64,000 bases of DNA from Competibacter sp963695105 (lineage in GTDB: Bacteria > Pseudomonadota > Gammaproteobacteria > Competibacterales > Competibacteraceae): positions 1 to 64,000 of the forward strand of contig CAVOGC010000027.1 in NCBI GenBank assembly GCA_963695105.1. Reading direction: 5' to 3'. Under the pieces are notes generated by a model, which was not told where the DNA came from, did no database searches, and worked only from the letters and a program-made list of their open reading frames with translations. The translations under genes and the position numbers were made by a program. Shown here piece by piece: positions 58,032 through 64,000 of this stretch. The first letter of the stretch is position 1. Every line of letters begins with the position of its first letter.

Positions 58032-58340
58032 GCGGCGAGGTTCTCCAAAGTCGAACGGTCGGATCGGATTGCGGTGATGCGGATGGAGGTCGAACCCGGC
58101 AAGGTCTCGACCCGCGCGGGTCCCAGCCATTGCGCGGTATGGTCAGGCAGAGACGATCCATTCGGCAAGTCCTCGCACCTGGTTTTTCAGGTGCTACCAG
58201 TTCTTGGGTTACGGGCAATACTGGTCCCAACGCCTCACATCAGCGGTAATGACAAGCAGGCCGATGAGACACAAAGAGCGCCGCTTTTTAATATTCGCTG
58301 GAGGTGATTTTTAGGCCAATATCAATTATGGCACGATGAG
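58032..58340. other. Intergenic region, no feature seen
   Basis: 309 bases between two minus-strand genes. It must contain the promoter of the MFS-PlsC gene. I find no convincing hairpin, repeat or small gene; base composition becomes AT-richer towards 58300. Confidence 0.5.
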
Positions 58341-58772
58341 CTATTTCTGTGCTTGTGCTGGCAACATTTCTTCAAAAGTAGGAATACTTTCATCCATTAA
58401 ATCCCATTTTGGCTTTCTTTTGTTATAGACAATGGCATTTGGTTTAAACCATGAGCTATCGTCCATAGTACCTGCCGAAACACTAATAATATTTGTAGCT
58501 ACATTGCTTTTGCCAAAAAGGCGACTACCACATTTTGGACAAAAATAACGTGTAATGATCGCACCTGTATCTGCTATTGAATCATAGTGGCTTGTTTCAC
58601 CTTCGATGTGGACAGTATCTTTGGCAAAAAAAGCATTCGATGAATGTCCTGTCCCCGTCAATCTCCGGCAATGATCACAGTGGCACTGTCCCATCCGAAT
58701 CGGGGCTGAATAAATCGTATATTTCACGTTTCCACATAAACATTGCCCTGTTGCAAAGTATTGCTCTGACAT
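58341..58772 (-). CDS. GFA (glutathione-dependent formaldehyde-activating-like) family protein
   Basis: 143 residues from ATG 58772, with AGGAG about nine bases upstream. CLCGNVKYTI, GQCHCDHCRRLTG and YFCPKCGSRLFG give the zinc-binding cysteine set of the GFA/CENP-V domain. Most family members are of unknown function, and the original glutathione-formaldehyde role is doubtful for many. The gene is AT-richer than its neighbours (many AAA and TTT codons), suggesting acquisition. Confidence 0.83.
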   Translation of the reverse strand: MSEQYFATGQCLCGNVKYTIYSAPIRMGQCHCDHCRRLTGTGHSSNAFFAKDTVHIEGETSHYDSIADTGAIITRYFCPKCGSRLFGKSNVATNIISVSAGTMDDSSWFKPNAIVYNKRKPKWDLMDESIPTFEEMLPAQAQK

Positions 58773-58831
58773 TGCATTTTTCTCCTGTTTCGAACAAGCA
58801 CTGAGTCCAATCCGCATTACCAGTACGTGTT

Positions 58832-59686
58832 TTAGTCACCTTCATCCCGATAGGACGTTGTTGTGCTTGATTTAGCCCGCGAAGAACGGCTCAGCGTCCA
58901 CCACGCCACAATGCCCAAACCGGCGAACACTGCCGCTATCGCTGCGTTACCTACCACACCACCCCCAATCGTGACATGGGGCAGCGCGGTGGCGGCCAGG
59001 TAGATTCGAAAAATCGAGTTGGCGAACAGGAGTCCGCAGACGCCAAGCGAGACCCAGGCGGCGATATGTTGGCGACCGCTTGCGATCAGTCCACCGATAG
59101 CGCCTCCCCCATACCACATGAAAGAGACGATGGGTGCGGTCGCAAGCAGCGTGGGGGCGGCAAATAAGAGGGGAGTCAAGAATACTCCTGCCTGTTTCAT
59201 GCGGGTCGCCCAATAACATAGCAGCAGGTTGATCACGGCACCGGCGAAGAACAGTCCGTACTTGGCCACGATCACCCACAGGGCATGTCGTTGGTCGGAA
59301 TACACCAATGCCAACATTAATACTGCGGCGACGATCCCGAAAAAGACGAATTTCGGGACATAGGCCCTAAAAAAGAGATCCTCGGCCGTGGGCGGCCATG
59401 CGCTGCGATGGTTGCGCAGCGCCGGGACACCGAAGATGATTCCCAAAGCGATCATCCATACCATCAACATGGACCCAAGCGTGAAAATCGAGGGCTGCGC
59501 GTAAAGGGCGAATAGGCTCGGGACCACGGCGAAACCATGGCCGATGATAATTCCCGGTGAACAAAAGAGAGTAATAAACGTTGCACGGAGAATGCCACGC
59601 AGCGCTCGGCCAGGGATCAGACCACAAGCGTACCAAGCGACGAAAGTCGCCACCAAACTGGTGGCGAGGATGAATTCCAGACTCAT
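58832..59686 (-). CDS. Polytopic membrane protein of unknown function
   Basis: 284 residues with about eight hydrophobic segments, from LEFILATSLVATFVAWYACG at the start to FAGLGIVAWWTLSRSSR near the end. The C-terminal tail is polar (SSTTTSYRDEGD). I recognise no family or catalytic motif. It lies between the GFA gene and the RelA/SpoT-domain gene on the same strand but with separate gaps, so an operon is not implied. Confidence 0.6.
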   Translation of the reverse strand: MSLEFILATSLVATFVAWYACGLIPGRALRGILRATFITLFCSPGIIIGHGFAVVPSLFALYAQPSIFTLGSMLMVWMIALGIIFGVPALRNHRSAWPPTAEDLFFRAYVPKFVFFGIVAAVLMLALVYSDQRHALWVIVAKYGLFFAGAVINLLLCYWATRMKQAGVFLTPLLFAAPTLLATAPIVSFMWYGGGAIGGLIASGRQHIAAWVSLGVCGLLFANSIFRIYLAATALPHVTIGGGVVGNAAIAAVFAGLGIVAWWTLSRSSRAKSSTTTSYRDEGD

Positions 59687-59793
59687 CGCATTCTCTCTAT
59701 ACGCTGCATGTGGAAAAAGAGTAAGCGCTTTTTTATCAAGCTGGAAAGTGCTTATTTATCTGCCAGATTAACGATAAAGATCAGCAGCGTACA

Positions 59794-60828
59794 TTAGCGC
59801 GTCCGCTGCGTTGCTTTATTCAGCTTGGTCAGTTTTGCTAGACCACTTTCTATTAACTTTATAAAATCAGTCGCATCTGAAAAATAGTTTTTGTACGCAA
59901 ACCGCACCTCTTCACTGGTATCGGCACGAACAAGAACAACATCCTTGTCAGGTGATGATTTTTCTATTTCAAAGAGCCTTCGAAGTGCCTCTGTTGCATC
60001 ACGATAAGAGTACATTTCCAGCTCTCCAAGCTTATTGAAAACTAGAATTATATTCCTCTTCTCCTGGGTACTTGCCTTAGCCTTATTCAAGCCTTTCAAG
60101 GTAGGAATCAGTCTGATCTCATTATCAATTGCGATGAATTTTTCGGCTACCTCTTGGTCTGATATGTTCGGAGAAGGTCCCATCAGTCGCTCATGAGCCC
60201 TTGCCAACACTTCACTAGCTAGGGCCATGGCCTCTTGGTATCTTATGTCACCGCGTTCGAACTTTGGTTGGCTAGTCGTTATATGACCAATAACTTCTAC
60301 CGTAGTCGCCCAAGCATGCTGAATTCTGGTTCTATACTGGATCTCAACCAAAAGACCCTTTAGATGCTGCCCTACATTAGACCGGACATTATATTCATAC
60401 ACATCATGAATGCCTCTATAGCCTGTTGCCTTTGGTGTCTTTATATAATCGTATTTATCGATATGATTTTTGTGGACATGATTGAATCTCGCGAGTAAGA
60501 ATTTTTCTCTAAAACTACGTAGATTTTTGATATCTTGAAAGATCAATCGGCACCCAGCAATATCATCCATCCTTGCCAGTTTCATCCCTGGAAATCTGTG
60601 CAACTTGTCAAAGATTGTGTTTTTCCGCTTGTGCCGCTGGGCAACCACTATTTTCGTTCCGCGTGTCCTATTACGCAAAGTCGCCTGAAATGTATTCAAT
60701 ACTAATCTATGGGCCGCTCTCCATTCGTCGATAACGGCCATGTCGTCTGCCGAAGCCACATCCGCAGCCACGTTATCACCGGCTCTGTTAACACGGCCTT
60801 TGGATCCACCCGGAAAAGAATCACTCAT
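59794..60828 (-). CDS. RelA/SpoT synthetase-domain protein
   Basis: 344 residues. The nucleotide pyrophosphokinase core is visible: RHKRKNTIFDKLHRF (65-79), RMDDIAGCRLIF (86-97, catalytic Asp), GYRGIHDVYEY (136-146) and VEIQYRTRIQHAW (161-173, catalytic Glu162). The hydrolase, TGS and ACT domains of long Rel proteins are absent, so it is a stand-alone synthetase-like protein. After about residue 240 there is a ~100-residue C-terminal part not found in housekeeping RelP/RelQ. It could make (p)ppGpp or (p)ppApp, or modify tRNA as toxic SAS proteins do. The AT-rich codon use suggests transfer. No antitoxin-like gene is directly adjacent. Confidence 0.82.
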   Translation of the reverse strand: MSDSFPGGSKGRVNRAGDNVAADVASADDMAVIDEWRAAHRLVLNTFQATLRNRTRGTKIVVAQRHKRKNTIFDKLHRFPGMKLARMDDIAGCRLIFQDIKNLRSFREKFLLARFNHVHKNHIDKYDYIKTPKATGYRGIHDVYEYNVRSNVGQHLKGLLVEIQYRTRIQHAWATTVEVIGHITTSQPKFERGDIRYQEAMALASEVLARAHERLMGPSPNISDQEVAEKFIAIDNEIRLIPTLKGLNKAKASTQEKRNIILVFNKLGELEMYSYRDATEALRRLFEIEKSSPDKDVVLVRADTSEEVRFAYKNYFSDATDFIKLIESGLAKLTKLNKATQRTR

Positions 60829-61089
60829 GCTGTGCTATTTTCTGTGTCTACGCACCTGTCCAACAGGTGATTATAGGTTTCCGCATAACATCCCTGCATC
60901 CCCGTAAGAAATGCTCTTTAACATCCTACCCCAACTTAAACATCCCACCAGCCACACATACCCTCGGCGGCGATGCAACCCTCTAATAATCTCCATCCGT
61001 CATGAAATCGGCTTGGCCGGCTCGGATCGAGCACATCTAACCACCAGAAGCATATACTGCAAGTAGGCATTTTTCCTGGAATCCCCGCC

Positions 61090-62082
61090 ATGCGCCCCAT
61101 CACCCACGACCTGCTCACCCGCGAAGTCACCGCCTGGCACCAGCAGGGGCTGATCGACCGGCCGCTGCTGGAAACCCTGCTACCACGCTACGAATCCTCT
61201 GGCCGCTTCCTGGCCGCGCTGTTGAAATGGCTGGGGCTGTTCGCCATTTTCCAACTGGGGCTGGCCGTGCTCGCCTTCATTGCCATGGCCTCGGAATCGG
61301 CCCTGCTGGCGGCAGTACTGCTGGCGGCGGTCGGCGCGGGGCTCTGGTACTTCGGAGTGCAATTCGCCACCGATCCCCGGCAAGCCCACCCCTTCACCGG
61401 CTCGGTGCTGATCACCGCCAGCCTGGCGGCGGCATTCGGCGTCTTCGTGCTGCTCCAGATCGCCTTGCTGGGCGACAGTAGCGCCGAACGAAACGTCCCG
61501 CTCATCCTGCTGCTCACCGGCGTACTCGCCACTCTGACCGCCTATCGCTATCACCTGCGCTGGCCGCTGTTGCTGGGGTTGCTGCTGTTTTTCCACGGGC
61601 TGGGCGCCTGGCACGCCTATGGCGGGCATGGCACTTATTTCGCCCACATCCAGGACGAACGCTTGATGGCGGTCGCCGCCCTGATCACGATCCTACTGGG
61701 CCTCTGGCACGAACGGCGCTTGGAACTCGGTCCCCTGCGGCGCTGTATCGGCTTCGGCGGGCTGTATCTGATCTTCGGGCTCCTGTATCTGAACCTGTCC
61801 CTGTGGTTCCTCACTCTGCCGCGCGGACCGCTGGCTTGGGTGCTGGTGTTCACCGCCGCCGGCATCGCTCAAATCATCGCCGGCGCCCGCTTGCACGACG
61901 CCCGTTTCACCGGCTTCGGCATCGTGTTTCTGGCCATCGACTTGTACACCCGTTACTACGAACGCTTCTGGGACTCGCTCTCGCTCGGCCTGTTTTTCCT
62001 GCTCGGCGGCGTACTGGCGATGGCATTCGGCTATGCCTGCGAGCGTTGGAGCCAGATCGCCCCACTGGAGCGGCAACCATGA
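61090..62082 (+). CDS. DUF2157-like polytopic membrane protein (first of a pair)
   Basis: 330 residues. A soluble N-terminal helix pair (MRPITHDLLTREVTAWHQQG) with QGLIDRPLLETLLPRYE, characteristic of the DUF2157 family, is followed by about ten membrane helices. The stop overlaps the next gene start by four bases (ATGA), and both proteins share the layout, so they probably work together. Function is unknown. Confidence 0.72.
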   Translation: MRPITHDLLTREVTAWHQQGLIDRPLLETLLPRYESSGRFLAALLKWLGLFAIFQLGLAVLAFIAMASESALLAAVLLAAVGAGLWYFGVQFATDPRQAHPFTGSVLITASLAAAFGVFVLLQIALLGDSSAERNVPLILLLTGVLATLTAYRYHLRWPLLLGLLLFFHGLGAWHAYGGHGTYFAHIQDERLMAVAALITILLGLWHERRLELGPLRRCIGFGGLYLIFGLLYLNLSLWFLTLPRGPLAWVLVFTAAGIAQIIAGARLHDARFTGFGIVFLAIDLYTRYYERFWDSLSLGLFFLLGGVLAMAFGYACERWSQIAPLERQP

Positions 62083-63095
62083 ACCCGCAATCCCGTAACC
62101 GCCGGGTCCGCCGGGAACTGGACGAACTCCTCCGCGAAGGGCTGCTGGACGAAGCGCGGCACGCCCAACTGAGCGCACGCTACCCGCTCGAAGGCTGGGA
62201 CTGGCGTTCGCTGGGACGCTGGTTCCTGCTTTTTGGGGCGATCAGCGTCATGGTGGGACTGGGCATTCTCGGCCGGACCCTGTTCGACTTCACTCTGGAA
62301 AAGCTGGCGGTCTTGGTGGGCGTGGCGACCGTCGCCAGTTTCGGCGGCGCGCAATGGCTCAAGCGCACCCGCCCCGGTCTGGTTCTGACCGCCTCCAGCC
62401 TGGAGCTGCTGGGCGGTTTGCTGCTGATCGGTCTGACGTTCAACCTGGGCGCGATCTTTTCCACCGGCTCCGGCAACTGGCCCGCCTTGCTGCTGATCGA
62501 CCTGCTGGCGTTGCTCACCCTCAGTTACGCGCTCACCAACCCATTGCTGCTGGTCCTCAGCGCCGTGGTGTTCTTCAGTTGGTTCGGCGGCTTTACCGGC
62601 TACGCCTCCGGCTGGGGCGGCTACTGGTTCGGAATGAGCTACCCGCTGCGCTTCCTGGCGGCGGCGCTGGCGATCATCGCCGTCGCCGTCATTCACCAGC
62701 AGAGCGAACGAGGACCGCTGGCGCCCTATCGGGGATTTTTCAAAGTCTGGTTATCAGGAGGGCTGTTCTTCGCCGAAATGGCGTTGTGGCTGCTATCGCT
62801 GTTCGGCAATTTCGACCTGGAAAGCCACCGCTGGCATTTGGGCGGCGCCGCCGAACTGGCGCTGTTCAACCTGCTGTGGGCGGGCCTGAACGCAACGCTG
62901 ATCTGGCTGGGCGCGCGGCTGGCGATGCGGATGCTGACCGGCTACGGCGCAACCTTCCTGATCATTCAAATCTACACGCTGTTCTTCGCCTATCTGGCCG
63001 AAGACCTGGGATGGCTGCTCAGCCTGCTGATCACCGGCGGCGGCGCGCTGGCGTTGACGTTCTGGCTGGAACAGCGGCGGCGCGGGGCCTCGTAA
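62079..63095 (+). CDS. DUF2157-like polytopic membrane protein (second of a pair)
   Basis: 338 residues. The N-terminus RRELDELLREGLLDEARHAQ and LSARYPLEGWDWRSLGRWFL resembles that of the preceding protein, followed by about ten hydrophobic segments. ATG 62079 overlaps the upstream stop. The pair may be an old tandem duplication that has diverged. Function unknown. Confidence 0.75.
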   Translation: MNPQSRNRRVRRELDELLREGLLDEARHAQLSARYPLEGWDWRSLGRWFLLFGAISVMVGLGILGRTLFDFTLEKLAVLVGVATVASFGGAQWLKRTRPGLVLTASSLELLGGLLLIGLTFNLGAIFSTGSGNWPALLLIDLLALLTLSYALTNPLLLVLSAVVFFSWFGGFTGYASGWGGYWFGMSYPLRFLAAALAIIAVAVIHQQSERGPLAPYRGFFKVWLSGGLFFAEMALWLLSLFGNFDLESHRWHLGGAAELALFNLLWAGLNATLIWLGARLAMRMLTGYGATFLIIQIYTLFFAYLAEDLGWLLSLLITGGGALALTFWLEQRRRGAS

Positions 63096-63154
63096 GCCCT
63101 GGCTCGCCTCCATGCGCCCCGGAGACCGCACCCATCACGACAGAGGATCGCACC

Positions 63155-64000
63155 CTGAAAACGGACAGCGTGTTTTACCGGCTGTTTCAGCGCCTGCCGG
63201 AACTGGTGTTCGAACTGGCCGGCTGGCCGACGCCCGATCTGACTGGTTATCAATTCCGGGCCGAAGAGATCAAGCAGACGGCATTTCGACTGGATGGCGT
63301 CCTGACACCGCCGGCCGACGCAAGCGAACGACCTCTGGTGTTTGTCGAAGTACAATACCAGCCTGACGACCTGTTCTACCGCCGATTTTTCGCGGAGATT
63401 TTCCTGTACTTGTATCGCCAGCCGCCGAAACATCCCTGGCGGGCGGTGGTGATCTACCCGGAACGCCGACTGGAGCGGGAAGCGGGACCGCGCACTACGC
63501 GGTGCTGATCGACAGCGCCCAGGTCCGGCGGGTGTATCTGGAGGATTTCCAGCAGCCGGCGGCCTCAAGCCTGGGCTTGCGTCTGCTGCAACTGCTGCTC
63601 GACGAACCGGCGCGGGCGATTGCAAAAGCCCAAGCCTTGGTGCAACCGCTCACGCCCGAACAGCGCCAAACGGCGGCGTGGCGGGAAGTCGTGGATTTGG
63701 TGGAAACGCTGCTCGTCTATCGATTGCCGGCGCTGAGCCGGGAGGAGATTCGCAACATGTTGAACTTGGTCGATGTGGACTTGAAACAAACCCGGTTTTA
63801 TCAGGAAGTTTTTGCCGAAGGTCAGCAGGAAGGACGGCAGGAAGGACGGCAGGAAGGAGTGGTGGGGTTGGTGTTGCGGCAATTGCGGCGGCGGTTTGGC
63901 GCTCTCGACCCGACCCAGATCGCCCGAATCGAGCGGTTGCCGCTGGCCAGCGCCGAGGCGCTGGCCGAGGCCCTGCTGGATTTCCAGACACCCGCCGACT
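63155..64000 (+). CDS. DUF2887 (Rpn-like PD-(D/E)XK) protein, frameshifted and running off the right edge
   Basis: LKTDSVFYRLFQRLPELVFE at the start and RLDGVLTP plus LVFVEVQYQPDDLFYRRFF (D...ExQ nuclease core) mark the DUF2887 family, relatives of Rpn recombination-promoting nucleases. The first codon is CTG 63155, with GAGG eight bases upstream, where the family has ATG. The frame breaks near 63490: as read it ends at 63508, but a one-base change restores HYAVLIDSAQVRRVYLEDFQ and continues to base 64000. Near the end the 12-base unit CAGGAAGGACGG is repeated, giving EGRQEGRQEG. Either a sequencing error or a decaying gene. Confidence 0.75.

Noticed and set aside
63838..63870. CRISPR-like tandem repeat
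   Set aside because: The 12-base units are contiguous, inside a coding frame and without spacers; a protein repeat.

Overview
The window looks like a chromosomal segment of a high-GC gammaproteobacterium. The core genes (argA, aroC, dapD, dapE, typA, hrpA, uup) are gammaproteobacterial in type. The mix of a Mo-nitrogenase accessory operon (nifV-nifW-nifZ), a large trehalose/maltose/glycogen gene set and PD-(D/E)XK (Rpn/DUF1703/DUF2887-type) proteins recalls glycogen-accumulating Competibacteraceae. That placement is an inference from gene content, not from a marker-gene comparison.

Layout. 1-4.8 kb: a partial gene at the left edge, a DUF2779 nuclease-like protein, a molybdate ABC ATPase (modC) and an AAA/PD-(D/E)XK protein. 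4.9-6.9 kb: nifVWZ behind a sigma-54 promoter. 7-12 kb: argA, cpdA, a class II aldolase, an MFS transporter and aroC. 12.3-19.2 kb: a 1000-residue Ser/Thr kinase with PEGA and MORN domains, an EEP phosphatase, a serine hydrolase, a relic of a nucleotide cyclase, and a patB-type C-S lyase. 19.2-23.4 kb: amtB (with a sigma-54-like site), uup and a VapBC-like toxin-antitoxin pair. 23.7-32.7 kb: the glgE, treS-maltokinase, glgC, glgX operon on the minus strand. 33-37.4 kb: dapD and dapE, separated by an AT-richer insert with a LysM protein and a HEAT-like protein. 37.5-44.4 kb: a membrane-anchored trehalose-6-phosphate synthase fusion, otsB, a TSUP transporter, a two-component system and a spondin-domain protein.

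44.5-49.3 kb is an AT-rich accessory island, all on the plus strand. It holds a truncated higB with an intact higA, a multi-hairpin RNA locus followed by a SLATT membrane protein and a reverse transcriptase, hicBA, a class D beta-lactamase and a small membrane protein. The RNA-SLATT-RT cassette (45318-47390) is the most interesting object in the window. It looks like a UG/Abi-type defence reverse transcriptase with its own non-coding RNA and a predicted pore-forming effector. 49.4-64 kb returns to core-like DNA: hrpA, a cold-shock gene, typA, a DUF4124 protein, an MFS-PlsC fusion, a GFA protein, a membrane protein, a RelA/SpoT-domain synthetase-like protein, two DUF2157-type membrane proteins and a frameshifted DUF2887 protein running off the right edge.

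Functional links. OtsA/OtsB make trehalose, TreS converts it to maltose, the fused maltokinase makes maltose-1-phosphate and GlgE polymerises it. GlgC and GlgX serve the classical glycogen route. A branching enzyme (GlgB) is not in the window. ModC, NifV/W/Z and AmtB fit nitrogen fixation under nitrogen control. Five single-base frame disruptions fall in otherwise well-conserved genes (otsA, histidine kinase, hrpA twice, DUF2887), which suggests base-level assembly errors.
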